16,266 nucleotides of DNA from an uncultured Curtobacterium sp. (GCA_913774725.1 CAJYIG010000020.1:1-16266); one strand, 5' to 3'; shown: positions 6,323 to 14,310, counted from the first letter of the stretch. The notes: generated by a model from the sequence alone, not told the origin. Numbers and translations are program-made.

Positions 6323-7243
6323 TCAGCCCGGCTGGTGCAGCCGCTCGCGCGCGGTCGTCCGCACGGCCTCGGTGACCCGCTCGAGCAGGGGTGACGCCAG
6401 GTTCCACCGCTGCCACCACAGCGCCACGTCGGCCCGTCGCCCCGGCGTGAGCTCGACGAGCGCACCGCTGCGCAGGCCGTCGAGGCACTGGGCCTCCGGC
6501 AGCATCCCCCACCCGAAGCCGAGCGACACCGCGCGTGCGAAGTCCGCCGAGGTCGGGACGAAGTGCCGCGGCCCACGCGGGGCGTGCCCGAGGACCCGGC
6601 GGAGGTACCCCTGCTGCAGGTCGTCGTCGCGGTCGTAGTCGACCAGCGGGACGGCGTCCAGCCGCGTCGTCATCTGCCGCTCGGACACCGCTCCGGCGAG
6701 GTACCGGTCGACGAACGCGGGCGACGCCACCGCCCGGTAGCGGTCGACGCCGAGCGGCACCGACGAGCAGCCCTGCACCGGGTCGGCCTCGGCGGTGACC
6801 GCGGCCATCACCGTGCCGGCGCGCAGGAGTTCAGCGGTGCGGTCCTGGTCCTCGCGGTGCAGGTCGAACACGACCTCGGTGTCGACCCGCACGAGGGCGA
6901 GGGCATCGAGGAACCAGGTGCCGAGCGTGTCCGCGTTGACGGCGAGCGGGATCGACGGCACGGCCGGACCGTCGACGTCGCCGACCGCGCCGAGCGCCCT
7001 GGCGGTCTCGTCCTCGAGCAGCCGGGCCTGGCGTGCGTGCCGGAGGACGACCTCGCCGTCGGCGGTGGGCATGACCGGGGTCGTGCGCTGGAGCAGCACC
7101 CGACCGAGCTGCTGCTCCATGGCCTTGATGCGCTGCGACACGGCCGACGGCGTGATCGCGAGGGCGCGGGCCGCGGCGTCGAGCGTGCCGTGGTCGACCG
7201 CGGCGAGGAGTGTCTCGAGGTGGTCGCGCTGGAGACGGAGCAT
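6323..7243 (-). CDS. lysG: LysR-family regulator, LysG/ArgP type
   Basis: 306-residue LysR-type transcription factor of the ArgP/LysG/IciA branch, which activates basic amino-acid exporters when Lys, Arg or His accumulate. The N-terminal winged helix-turn-helix (about residues 5-60, with LDAAARALAITPSAVSQRIK) is highly typical of LysG; the rest is a two-lobe effector-binding domain (about 90-295). It is divergent from a lysE-type exporter, the same arrangement as lysG-lysE in Corynebacterium. ATG 7243 has no Shine-Dalgarno, but TAAGCT lies exactly seven bases upstream (7251-7256), the signature of a leaderless transcript. The open frame continues to 8140, antisense to lysE, but homology begins at MLRLQRDHLETL. 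The symbol reflects subfamily and context. Confidence 0.88.
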   Translation of the reverse strand: MLRLQRDHLETLLAAVDHGTLDAAARALAITPSAVSQRIKAMEQQLGRVLLQRTTPVMPTADGEVVLRHARQARLLEDETARALGAVGDVDGPAVPSIPLAVNADTLGTWFLDALALVRVDTEVVFDLHREDQDRTAELLRAGTVMAAVTAEADPVQGCSSVPLGVDRYRAVASPAFVDRYLAGAVSERQMTTRLDAVPLVDYDRDDDLQQGYLRRVLGHAPRGPRHFVPTSADFARAVSLGFGWGMLPEAQCLDGLRSGALVELTPGRRADVALWWQRWNLASPLLERVTEAVRTTARERLHQPG

Positions 7244-7250
7244 GCAGCGG

Positions 7251-7256
7251 AGCTTA
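7251..7256 (-). promoter_or_regulatory. -10 element of a leaderless lysG transcript
   Basis: TAAGCT on the minus strand, with seven bases between it and the ATG at 7243. A TANNNT hexamer about seven bases from the start codon means transcription begins at the start codon itself. No clear -35 is visible. Confidence 0.5.
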
Positions 7257-7277
7257 CGGCGCTGCAGGAACGTGAGC

Positions 7278-7306
7278 TGGACTGAAGCGTCGGGCGCTCC
7301 TAGCGT
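7278..7306 (+). promoter_or_regulatory. Promoter of lysE, probable leaderless transcript
   Basis: TGGACT (7278-7283), a 17-bp spacer, then TAGCGT (7301-7306); seven bases later the GTG at 7314 begins. No Shine-Dalgarno is present. The region between the two divergent -10 boxes (7257-7300) should carry the LysG binding site. Confidence 0.55.
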
Positions 7307-7313
7307 CGGGGTC

Positions 7314-8096
7314 GTGACCGCACTCGTCCCCCTGCTCGCCGGCCTCGGCACCGGCCTGGCCCTGATCGTCGCGATCGGTGTGCAGAACGCGTACCTGCTC
7401 CGGCTCGCCGTCAGCGCTCCCGTGCGCGTCGTCGCCGCCGCGGTCGCCGTCTGTGCCGTGTCCGACGCGGTGCTCATCGTCGCCGGGGTCCTCGGCGTCG
7501 GTGTGGTGATCGAACGGTTCCCCGTCGCACTCGTGGTGGTGCGGGCCGTCGGCGCGGCGTTCCTCGTCGTGTACGGGGTGCTCGCGGCCAGACGGGCGTT
7601 GCGTCCCACCGGGCAGGCGATGGCGGTCGAGCAAGAGGCTGCGGACGACGGGGTGGCGGTGCCGACGGTCGCTGCGCGGACGACGGTCACCCGGGCGGGG
7701 GCCGCGCACGGGACCGCCGGAGCGGCGGGGCGGGGTGCGGAGGAGCCTCCCGGCCGGAGCTCGGCTCCCGTGAGCCGGACCGCCGCCGCAGCACGCGCGG
7801 TCCCGACGCTGGGCGCGGCGGTCGCGACGATGCTCGTCTTCACGTGGGCGAACCCGCACGTGTACCTCGACACGCTCGTGTTCCTCGGCTCGGTGGCGAA
7901 CCAGCAGGGCGTCGACGACCGCTGGTGGTGGACCGTGGGGGCCGTCGCCGCGAGCTGCCTGTGGTTCGGCGCGCTCGGGTTCGGCGGACGGCTGCTCCGT
8001 CCACTGTTCGCGAAGCCGCTCACCTGGCGGGTCTTCGACGGGCTCGTCGCCGTCGTGATGCTGTCGTTCGGCGTCGCGCTCGCCGTCGGCGCGTAG
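7314..8096 (+). CDS. lysE: LysE-family basic amino-acid exporter
   Basis: 260-residue inner-membrane exporter of the LysE/ArgO family, which drives out lysine and arginine with the proton gradient. Hallmarks are the first helix with GVQNAYLLR (residues 22-30) and the TFTWANPHVYLDT-like block (FTWANPHVYLDT, 176-187). About six hydrophobic helices are visible: 5-27, 36-60, 70-92, 164-186, 205-226 and 241-259. The loop at about 97-160 is long, hydrophilic and low in complexity (Ala/Gly/Arg), making the protein longer than the roughly 230-residue family norm. GTG 7314 is supported by homology and the leaderless promoter layout. It is divergent from lysG, so export is probably switched on by intracellular Lys/Arg/His. 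The substrate is inferred from family and pairing. Confidence 0.9.
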   Translation: MTALVPLLAGLGTGLALIVAIGVQNAYLLRLAVSAPVRVVAAAVAVCAVSDAVLIVAGVLGVGVVIERFPVALVVVRAVGAAFLVVYGVLAARRALRPTGQAMAVEQEAADDGVAVPTVAARTTVTRAGAAHGTAGAAGRGAEEPPGRSSAPVSRTAAAARAVPTLGAAVATMLVFTWANPHVYLDTLVFLGSVANQQGVDDRWWWTVGAVAASCLWFGALGFGGRLLRPLFAKPLTWRVFDGLVAVVMLSFGVALAVGA

Positions 8097-8133
8097 GCGC
8101 GCGACGGCACGACGGCGATACTGCACCGTGGAA

Positions 8134-8171
8134 CGGACACAGCACCACGGAAGATCGTGGTGCTGTGTCCG
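8134..8171. terminator. Perfect 16-bp hairpin between convergent lysE and permease genes
   Basis: Arms CGGACACAGCACCACG (8134-8149) and its exact complement (8156-8171) surround the six-base loop GAAGAT. It is 38 bases past the lysE stop and 30 bases past the permease stop, so it can act on both strands. There is no U-tract, as is common for actinobacterial hairpins. Confidence 0.8.
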
Positions 8172-8200
8172 GAACCTGGTTCCGCGGGAGACGGGTACCG

Positions 8201-9676
8201 CTACTGCAGGCCCTTGCCCACCCGGCTGTGCCGACGGCTGTAGCCGAAGTAGATCGCGAACCCGATCGCCAGCCACGCGATGAAGCGCAGCCAGGTCTCG
8301 ACCTCGAGGTTGAGCATGAGCCAGAAGCACAGCACCGCCGAGAGGATCGGCAGCACCGGCACCCACGGCACCCGGAAGGCCCGGGGTGCGTCCGCACGGG
8401 TCTTGCGCAGCACCACGATGCCGATCGACACGAGCACGAAGGCGGAGAGCGTCCCGATGTTGATCATGCCCTCGAGGCGCTCGACCGCGGTGAACCCGGC
8501 GATGAACGCCACGACGACGCCGGCGACGACCTGCACCCGGACGGGCGTCTGCGTCTTCGGGTTCGTCTTCGAGAACCAGCGGGGCAGCAGACCGTCGCGG
8601 CTCATCGAGAACACGATGCGCGACAGGCCGAGCAGCAGGACCATGACGACCGTCGTCAGGCCGATGAGCGAGCCGATGGCGATGATGCCCGCGGCCCACG
8701 GCAGGCCGACGATGTCGAAGGCCGAGGCGAGGGACGGTGCTTCCTCGTCGGCGAGGCGCTGGTAGGACACCATGCCGGTGATGACGATGCTGACGCCGAT
8801 GTAGAGCAGCGTCACGATGCCGAGCCCGATGAAGATGCCTCGGGGCAGGGTCTTCTGCGGGTTCTCGGTCTCCTCGGCGCTCGTCGCGACGACGTCGAAG
8901 CCGATGAACGCGAAGAACACGAGCGACGCCGCGGCGAGCAGACCGAACACGCCGTACTGCGCGGGTGCCTGACCGGTGACGAACGAGACGAGCGACTGGG
9001 TCAGGACGCCGCCCTCGGCACCCTTGGACGGCTCCGCCGGCGGGACGAACGGCGCGAAGTTCGCGGCCTTGACGAAGAACGCACCGGCGACGATGACGAA
9101 GACGACGATCGCGACCTTGATGACCGTGATGACGGCCGAGACCCGCGACGACAGACGCGTCCCGAACGCGAGCAGCAGCGTGAAGACGCCGACGATGAGG
9201 ACCGGGCCCCACGTGAAGCCGATCGGGCCGAGCTGGATCGTGTCGGGCAGGTCGATGCCGAAGACCCCGAATGCGGTGCTCAGGTAGATGCCCCAGTACT
9301 TCGCGATGACGGCGCTCGCGGTCAGGGTCTCGAGGATGAGGTCCCAGCCGACGATCCACGCGAGCAGCTCGCCCATCGTGGCGTACGTGAAGGTGTACGC
9401 GGAGCCGGCGACCGGGATCGTCGAGGCGAACTCGGCGTAGCACATGATCGCGAGACCGCAGGTGACGGCAGCGAGCAGGAACGAGATGATGACGCTCGGT
9501 CCGGCGAAGTTCGCGGCGGCGTTCGCGCCGACCGAGAAGATGCCGGCGCCGACGGCGACCGCGATGCCCATCGCGGCGATGTCGAACGTCTTGAGCGACC
9601 GCTTGAGCGAGCGGCCCTTCTCCTCGGAGTCGGCGAGGGAGGCCTCGATCGACTTGATGCGGAGCGGTGATGCCAT
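8201..9676 (-). CDS. APC-superfamily amino-acid permease (cationic amino-acid transporter type)
   Basis: 491-residue cytoplasmic-membrane permease that takes up amino acids with protons, or exchanges them. The N-terminus (IKSIEASLADSEEKGRSLKR, residues 7-26) and the helix-1 motif GAGIFSVG (43-50) are typical of YfnA/CAT-like members. About 12 hydrophobic segments follow, with family blocks at FFAFIGFDVVATSAEETENP and GLSRIVFSMSRDGLLP. ATG 9676 is chosen by homology; only a weak GGGAA ribosome site precedes it. The frame runs on to 9988, but that extension lacks family features and crosses an intergenic repeat. Basic amino acids are the likely substrate by subfamily and by the neighbouring lysG-lysE pair, but neither is proof. 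Confidence 0.92.
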   Translation of the reverse strand: MASPLRIKSIEASLADSEEKGRSLKRSLKTFDIAAMGIAVAVGAGIFSVGANAAANFAGPSVIISFLLAAVTCGLAIMCYAEFASTIPVAGSAYTFTYATMGELLAWIVGWDLILETLTASAVIAKYWGIYLSTAFGVFGIDLPDTIQLGPIGFTWGPVLIVGVFTLLLAFGTRLSSRVSAVITVIKVAIVVFVIVAGAFFVKAANFAPFVPPAEPSKGAEGGVLTQSLVSFVTGQAPAQYGVFGLLAAASLVFFAFIGFDVVATSAEETENPQKTLPRGIFIGLGIVTLLYIGVSIVITGMVSYQRLADEEAPSLASAFDIVGLPWAAGIIAIGSLIGLTTVVMVLLLGLSRIVFSMSRDGLLPRWFSKTNPKTQTPVRVQVVAGVVVAFIAGFTAVERLEGMINIGTLSAFVLVSIGIVVLRKTRADAPRAFRVPWVPVLPILSAVLCFWLMLNLEVETWLRFIAWLAIGFAIYFGYSRRHSRVGKGLQ

Positions 9677-9713
9677 GGGGGTTCCCGTCAAACGGCTGGC
9701 GGTGGACCCCGGA

Positions 9714-9743
9714 AGGGTACTGGTGTACCACCCCGGCTCGCAA
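9714..9743 (-). promoter_or_regulatory. Candidate promoter of the amino-acid permease gene
   Basis: On the minus strand, TTGCGA (9738-9743), an 18-bp spacer, then TACCCT (9714-9719), predicting a leader of about 30 bases. The inverted repeat GGTAC-TGGT-GTACC (9716-9729) overlaps the -10 and could be an operator. Confidence 0.45.
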
Positions 9744-9824
9744 ACGGTGTGGACCCGGTCTCGGGCCGGAACCACCAGCCGTCCGGACGGGAGGCGCGGC
9801 TGGGGTCCGCCCCGCGCGTCGCGA

Positions 9825-9928
9825 GACGACGGCGTCGCGGCGAGACACCGCCGACACAGCGAGACGCCGCCGGATCTGGGACCGTCTCGTGGCGCGCAGG
9901 GCGTCTGGTGCCGACGCCGGCGTCCCGC
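9825..9928. repeat. GAGACG-rich intergenic repeat, copy A
   Basis: By hand it aligns without gaps to 14207-14310 at about 76 of 104 positions. The most conserved part is GAGACGCCGC followed by GATC and then CGTCTCGTGGC. It lies in the 265-bp gap between the permease and HAD hydrolase genes, just before the HAD stop codon. No reading frame is conserved between the copies, so it is a non-coding element of unknown role. Confidence 0.7.
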
Positions 9929-9941
9929 GCTGCGGTGCCGG

Positions 9942-10814
9942 TCAGGCCCCGCGACGCCAGTCGGCCAGGAAGCGCGCGCCCGCCTCATCGTGGATGACCC
10001 CGTCGGGGGCGGTGAGCACCGGGTACGGCGTCTCCGGGACCCCGTCGGCCGGCCGGACGTCCACGTGCGCGACGTCGTGTCCGTTCGCGTGCAGCCAGTC
10101 GGCCATCGCGTAGTCGCTCCGCGAGTCGCCGACGGTCCGCCACGTCACCGGCAGCTCGCCGTCCTGCGCGAGCAGCTCGAGGGCGCGCTCGGCACCCATG
10201 TCCTTGCCGGACCGGTCGGACTCCACGTCGGTGGAGATGATCGTCGGGTCGACGCGCCACTGCACGGCGCCGTCGGCGTCGGGGCGGACGTCGTCGAGCC
10301 GGCGGACACCGAGCCCGCGCCGCTCGAGCGCCGCCACCGCCTTCGCGTCGAACTCGGCCTGGCGGGCGAGGTAGGCGGCGTTCGGTACGTCGACGCGCTG
10401 CTCGATCGACACCATCGCGTGCTTCGTCTCGTCGAAGAACACCAGGTCGGCGTACTCGTCACGGACCAGGTCGCGCATCTCGTCGGCGAAGTCCCGCGGG
10501 AGCGCGAGGTCCTCGGCGATGACCAGGTCGCTCATCCCACCCTCGTGCTGCGGACCGATCGAGCACCAGACCGCGCCCTTCTCGCACACCGCGTGGACCC
10601 GGCCGCCCTCTGCGAGCCCGCCGGCGATCAACGGACCGACCACCTGTTCGCGGATGAACGCGTCGCTGCGGCCCGTGTTGAAGACGATCGGGACGCCCTC
10701 GGCGGCGAGCGCGACGAGGTCGGTCACGATCGACGGGATCGCGATCGTGCGGGTCACCGGGCTGGCGATGGGCCCGTCGACGTCGAGCAGCAGGCCGAGG
10801 CGGGGAGCAGTCAC
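9942..10814 (-). CDS. HAD-superfamily hydrolase (Cof-like phosphatase type)
   Basis: 290-residue soluble HAD-fold enzyme, probably a phosphatase of sugar phosphates or similar metabolites. Motif I is LLLDVDGPI with Asp11 and Asp13; motif II is VFNTGR (44-49); motif III contains Lys204 (SGKDMG); motif IV is GDSRSD (229-234). The large cap between motifs II and III points to the Cof/class IIB branch. GTG 10814 was chosen because AGAGGA stands at the right distance and residues 8-16 must be near the N-terminus; the open frame to 11072 runs into the neighbouring hydrolase. It lies 97 bases downstream of the alpha/beta hydrolase on the same strand. The substrate is unknown. Confidence 0.85.
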   Translation of the reverse strand: MTAPRLGLLLDVDGPIASPVTRTIAIPSIVTDLVALAAEGVPIVFNTGRSDAFIREQVVGPLIAGGLAEGGRVHAVCEKGAVWCSIGPQHEGGMSDLVIAEDLALPRDFADEMRDLVRDEYADLVFFDETKHAMVSIEQRVDVPNAAYLARQAEFDAKAVAALERRGLGVRRLDDVRPDADGAVQWRVDPTIISTDVESDRSGKDMGAERALELLAQDGELPVTWRTVGDSRSDYAMADWLHANGHDVAHVDVRPADGVPETPYPVLTAPDGVIHDEAGARFLADWRRGA

Positions 10815-10893
10815 GACCCCATCCTCTCGCACCCGCGCGGCCTGCCCGTCCGAGTCGACCGGGCCGACTGCCGTGCCCCGCCCGCGAGCGGAT

Positions 10894-10908
10894 CCCCGCT
10901 GGCCGGGG
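10894..10908. terminator. Small hairpin after the alpha/beta hydrolase gene
   Basis: CCCCG-CTGGC-CGGGG, five G-C pairs and a five-base loop, just past the stop at 10912 on the minus strand. There is no U-tract; it is weak, and read-through into the HAD hydrolase gene is plausible. Confidence 0.3.
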
Positions 10909-10911
10909 TGG

Positions 10912-11769
10912 TCAGCCCTCCGTCGGCATCCCGACGAACCGGTCGACCAGGTGTCGGAGCACCCCCGGCTCCGGCACGTGACCCTGGCCGGGGACGACGA
11001 GGTGCCGGGAGCCGGGGACCGCCTCGGCCAGCGCGACCGAGGCCTGGCGCATCCACTCGGGGCCGCCGTCACCCGAGGCCACGAGCACCGGCACCCCGAC
11101 CGACGCCGCGACCCGCTCGGGGACGGAGAGCCCGTTCAACACCCGGACGTCGCGGGAGAGCACGTGCGCGTCGGCCAGGAGCGACCGCCAGAGCCCGGGC
11201 TTCAGACGGGCGGCGGTGATGTGCGGGATCGGGACGCCGAGCACGCGGGACAGGAACGCCCGCACCGCCTGCGCCCGCCGTCCGGCGGCGACGTGCCCGT
11301 CGAGGAAGTCCGCGAACAGCACGTCGTCGCCCTGCGGGTCGACCGAGGCGCGGTAGGGCGGCTCCCAGAGCACCGCACGCCCGAACGGCACGCCCGCTGC
11401 CAGGCCCCGCAACACCACGCCGGCACCGACGCACCACCCCACGGCATCGACCGGACCGCCGACCGATGCCGCGACCGCCGCCAGGTCCTCGACCTCGCGC
11501 TCGACCGACCACGGCGCCGTGTCCCCGCTCGCACCCCGGCCGCGCCGGTCGTAGGTGACGACGCGGTAGCGGTCGCGGAGTGCCGCGACGATCCGGTCGG
11601 TCGCCGGGCTGCCGTGGTGGTCCCACGCGCCGCCGACCAGCACCAGGGCGGGCCCGGAGCCGCTCTCTGCGACCGCCAGCGCCGTGCCGTCGGCCGACAC
11701 GACGGTGCGGTCGAGGTGTCCGGGGTCCCGCTGGGGCTGTCCGGGCGGGGCGTGCTGGTCGGCGGGCAT
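10912..11769 (-). CDS. Alpha/beta-fold hydrolase with Cys nucleophile position
   Basis: 285-residue soluble protein of the alpha/beta hydrolase fold. The early strand and oxyanion region read ALVLVGGAWD (41-50), then VVTYDRRGRGASGD (70-83), a pattern common in actinobacterial members. The nucleophile elbow, normally GHSSG or GxSxG, is here GWCVG (111-115): Cys113 replaces Ser, with codon TGC at 11431-11433, and Trp precedes it. The C-terminal His lies in PGQGH and a candidate acid is in the SGDGGPEW block. Cys nucleophiles are known in dienelactone hydrolases; otherwise the protein may be catalytically altered or dead. ATG 11769 has AAGGA upstream. It sits 198 bases after the methyltransferase gene, so it probably has its own promoter. 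The substrate is unknown. Confidence 0.88.
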   Translation of the reverse strand: MPADQHAPPGQPQRDPGHLDRTVVSADGTALAVAESGSGPALVLVGGAWDHHGSPATDRIVAALRDRYRVVTYDRRGRGASGDTAPWSVEREVEDLAAVAASVGGPVDAVGWCVGAGVVLRGLAAGVPFGRAVLWEPPYRASVDPQGDDVLFADFLDGHVAAGRRAQAVRAFLSRVLGVPIPHITAARLKPGLWRSLLADAHVLSRDVRVLNGLSVPERVAASVGVPVLVASGDGGPEWMRQASVALAEAVPGSRHLVVPGQGHVPEPGVLRHLVDRFVGMPTEG

Positions 11770-11967
11770 GGGTCCTTCCGAGGTGTGCGACGGCGCTGCG
11801 TCGGGTCCTGCGGATGGACCGTGCGGGTCGGTACCCAGAGCATGACAGTCCGGGCCGTGAGCGTCACCACCCGCAACCAGGGGGAGCGCTCCACGTTCCC
11901 TGTGCACTCTGCTCGGACGGCTCCCTCAGCGAGCGCTGCTGGTCGCCCGCGAGCGCGGCCCGCCGGA

Positions 11968-12516
11968 TCAGACGAGTGCGGTCACGCCGACCGACTCACG
12001 CTCGAGCAGGGAGCGCTTGACGTCGAGCCCCCACGCGAAACCGCCGAGCGTCCCGTCGGACCGCAGCACCCGGTGGCAGGGCACGAACAGCGCCGGGGCG
12101 TTCCGGGCGCAGACGCTCGCCGCCGCGCGGACGGCCTCGGGTCGGCCCATCGCCGCCGCGAGTTCGGTGTACGTCAGGACCGTGCCGGCCGGGATCGCGC
12201 GGAGCTGGCGCCACCCCTCGGCGAAGAGTTCCGTACCGTGCTGACGGACCGGCACCCGCATCGCCGCCTCGACCTCGCCCGCGTAGAACGCCTCGACCGC
12301 GTCGGCCGACCGCACCCGACCGTCGGTCAGTCGACGGGGGCGGTGCCGTTCGGCCAGCCGTGCGAGCAGCCGTGCGGAGTCGTCGGTCCATCCCGATGCG
12401 AGCACGTGCCCGTCCGCGTCCTCGAGCACCGTGAAGGGGCCGTCGGGGGTGTCGAGCGTCTGCAACGTCGCCGCTGGTCCGGTCGTCGTGGGGTCGGTCG
12501 TCGTGGGGTCGGTCAT
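11968..12516 (-). CDS. ogt: Methylated-DNA--protein-cysteine methyltransferase
   Basis: 182-residue DNA repair protein that moves the alkyl group from O6-alkylguanine to its own cysteine in a single-use reaction. The active-site motif PCHRV is at 146-150 (Cys147), preceded by the DNA-binding helix-turn-helix (about 112-140, [20 protein letters not shown]) and followed by the [18 protein letters not shown] block. The N-terminal region begins with a Pro/Thr stretch encoded by a 15-bp tandem repeat. Its ATG overlaps the stop of the Ada-AlkA gene (ATGA) and has a strong AGGAGGAG site, so both repair activities are made from one transcript. Ogt is used as a family symbol; orthology was not tested. 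Confidence 0.93.
   Translation of the reverse strand: MTDPTTTDPTTTGPAATLQTLDTPDGPFTVLEDADGHVLASGWTDDSARLLARLAERHRPRRLTDGRVRSADAVEAFYAGEVEAAMRVPVRQHGTELFAEGWRQLRAIPAGTVLTYTELAAAMGRPEAVRAAASVCARNAPALFVPCHRVLRSDGTLGGFAWGLDVKRSLLERESVGVTALV
12481..12510. repeat. Two exact 15-bp tandem units at the start of the methyltransferase gene
   Basis: GGTCGTCGTGGGGTC occurs twice in a row, followed by GGTC of a third partial unit. On the coding strand each unit encodes Asp-Pro-Thr-Thr-Thr or Asp-Pro-Thr-Thr-with-variation. Copy-number change would be in frame and close to the start codon. Confidence 0.85.
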
Positions 12517-14111
12517 CGTCTCTCCTCCTGCTGCTGGTGGGTCGCCGCTGCCGTCTCCGCCGCCGCACTCGCGCGGTCGACGATCGGACGCCAGCAGTGC
12601 ATCGTCAGGTAGCTCCGCCACGGCGCCACCCGCTCCGACCGTAGGGAGAGCTCGCGGGCGTCACCGGGCAGACCGAGTTCCTGTGCACCGTTCCGCACCG
12701 CGAGGTCGCTGTGCAGGAACACGTCCGGATGGTGTCGGACCCGGAGGGCGACGTAGTCCGCCGTCCACGGCCCGATGCCCTTGACCGCCAGGAGTCCGGT
12801 GCGCAGCTCCGCGAGGGACTGTCCCGCGTCGACGACGAGCGACCCGTCGGCGAGCGCCGCTGCGACGCGCAGGATCGTGTCCACGCGCGTCGCTGGGCCC
12901 CGGAGGACCTCGTGCCCGCGGGACGCGATCGTCGCCGCGGTCGGGAACAGCCGACCGTCCTCGGCCAGGCCGGGCTCGACCGGCTCCCCCAGGGCGGCCA
13001 CGAGCCGGGTCTGCGCGGTGCGGGCGGCGGCCACCGAGACCTGCTGCCCGATCAGGGTCCGGACGACGACCTCGTGCGCGTCCACGGCGCCGGGCAGGCG
13101 GATGCCCGGGACCCGGCCCACGGCGGGGGCGAGCACCGGGTCCGCCGCGAGGACCGCGTCGACCGCCTCGGGGTCGGCGTCGAGGTCGAACAGTGCCCGC
13201 ACCCGCGCCACGAGGGTCGGCAGGTCGGAGAGCGTGGTGAGCCGGACGCGCAGGGCGACCCCGGTGCGCCCCGCGCCCCGGCCGGCCCCGTCGACGGCGG
13301 GGGCCGAGGCGGTGAAGCGGGCCGGGCCTCCCGGCAGGGTGACGAGGCGGCCGTAGGCGGTCACGCGACCCGAGGCGTCCCGCTCGACGTGCTCGAGCCC
13401 CGGCAGGGCGTGGAGCGCGTGCCAGTCGAGCAGTCCCTGCAGGTCGAACGGCGGGCGGGCTGGGAGGTGCACGTGCAGCCAGCCGTCGTCGGCCGACGCC
13501 GGGCCGCCGGTCCGGCGCGCTCGGAGCTCGGAGGGGGTGAGGGCGAAGACCTCACGGACGGTGTCGTTGAACTGCCGCACGCTCGTGAAGCCGGATGCGA
13601 AGGCCACGTCGGCCACCGGCAGGTCCGACGACGTCAGCAGCGTCCGGGCGGTCTGGGCGCGGTGCGCCCGGCTGAGGGCCTTCGGCCCGGCCCCGAGCTC
13701 CTCGGTCAGGATCCGGTTGAGCTGCCGCTCCGAGTAGCCGACGCGGGCCGCCAGACCGGGCACGCCCTCGCGTTCGACGACACCGTCGAGGACGAGTCGG
13801 ACGGCGCGGCCGGCGACGTCCTCGCGGAGGTCCCACTCCGGGCTGCCCGGCGTCGCCTCGGGGAGGCAGCGCTTGCAGGCGCGGAAGCCGGCGAGGTGCG
13901 CCGCGGCGCTGGTGCGGTAGAAGGTGACACCCTCGGCGCGCGGGGTCCGGGCGGGGCAGCTCGGACGGCAGTAGATGCCGGTGGAGTGCACGGCCGTGAC
14001 GAACTGGCCGTCGAACCGGGCGTCGCGGGAGGCGACCGCCCGGTGACGCTCGGCGTGCAGCGCGTCGGGCCCGTCGGGCCGCGGCTCGGTGCGTGGTAGT
14101 GGGATCGTCAC
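12513..14111 (-). CDS. Ada-type methyl-sensor/AraC regulator fused to AlkA 3-methyladenine DNA glycosylase
   Basis: 532-residue bifunctional adaptive-response protein. Residues about 25-85 are the Ada zinc domain: Cys48, Cys52, Cys79 and Cys82 have the same spacing as E. coli Ada (Cys38, 42, 69, 72), and Cys48 (TGIYCRPSC) is the expected methylphosphotriester acceptor. Two AraC helix-turn-helix motifs follow (about 100-200). The C-terminal half is AlkA-like: an N-terminal wing, then the HhH-GPD region with [15 protein letters not shown] and DVFLHSD, whose last Asp (about 469) matches the catalytic residue. It excises alkylated bases and should activate its own operon when methylated. The start is uncertain: GTG 14111 or GTG 14144, neither with a good ribosome site. 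The inverted repeat CCACTG-N17-CAGTGG at 14141-14169 may be a regulatory site. Confidence 0.92.
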   Translation of the reverse strand: MTIPLPRTEPRPDGPDALHAERHRAVASRDARFDGQFVTAVHSTGIYCRPSCPARTPRAEGVTFYRTSAAAHLAGFRACKRCLPEATPGSPEWDLREDVAGRAVRLVLDGVVEREGVPGLAARVGYSERQLNRILTEELGAGPKALSRAHRAQTARTLLTSSDLPVADVAFASGFTSVRQFNDTVREVFALTPSELRARRTGGPASADDGWLHVHLPARPPFDLQGLLDWHALHALPGLEHVERDASGRVTAYGRLVTLPGGPARFTASAPAVDGAGRGAGRTGVALRVRLTTLSDLPTLVARVRALFDLDADPEAVDAVLAADPVLAPAVGRVPGIRLPGAVDAHEVVVRTLIGQQVSVAAARTAQTRLVAALGEPVEPGLAEDGRLFPTAATIASRGHEVLRGPATRVDTILRVAAALADGSLVVDAGQSLAELRTGLLAVKGIGPWTADYVALRVRHHPDVFLHSDLAVRNGAQELGLPGDARELSLRSERVAPWRSYLTMHCWRPIVDRASAAAETAAATHQQQEERR

Positions 14112-14206
14112 GTCGTCAGCCTGGCACGGGCCACCGACAGCCACTGGCGGGAATCGGACACGGCAGTGGGGCGGTGCAGGCGGCCGTCGGCTGGCGAGGG
14201 CGTCGA

Positions 14207-14310
14207 GGCGACGGCGTCACATCGAGACGCGCCGACCGCATCGAGACGCCGCGAGATCCGGCGGCGTCTCGTGGCCCGCGAGGCGTCCCGAGCACACCCC
14301 GGCGTCTCGC
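14207..14310. repeat. GAGACG-rich intergenic repeat, copy B
   Basis: This is the second copy of the element at 9825-9928 (about 73% identity without gaps, hand count). Here the core is a better palindrome: GAGACGCCGC (14243-14252), an eight-base loop, then GCGGCGTCTC (14261-14270). CGGCGTCTCGC and CGGCGTCCCAC-like units continue to about 14346 at 17-19-base spacing. It fills most of the 287-bp gap between the divergent ada-alkA and MOSC genes. Confidence 0.7.

Noticed and set aside
7244..8140. Longer start for the LysR-type regulator
   Set aside because: The extension is antisense to lysE and Thr/Ala-rich. LysG homology and the leaderless -10 both fit ATG 7243.
9677..9988. Longer start for the amino-acid permease
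   Set aside because: The added residues lack APC features, cross the intergenic repeat and a promoter-like site, and overlap the end of the HAD gene.
11841..11867. MerR-type or other promoter with GTGAGCGTCAC palindrome upstream of the alpha/beta hydrolase
   Set aside because: Only a weak TGACGC-16-CATGCT match and a short 4-bp-arm palindrome are present. This is not enough to call a promoter or operator.
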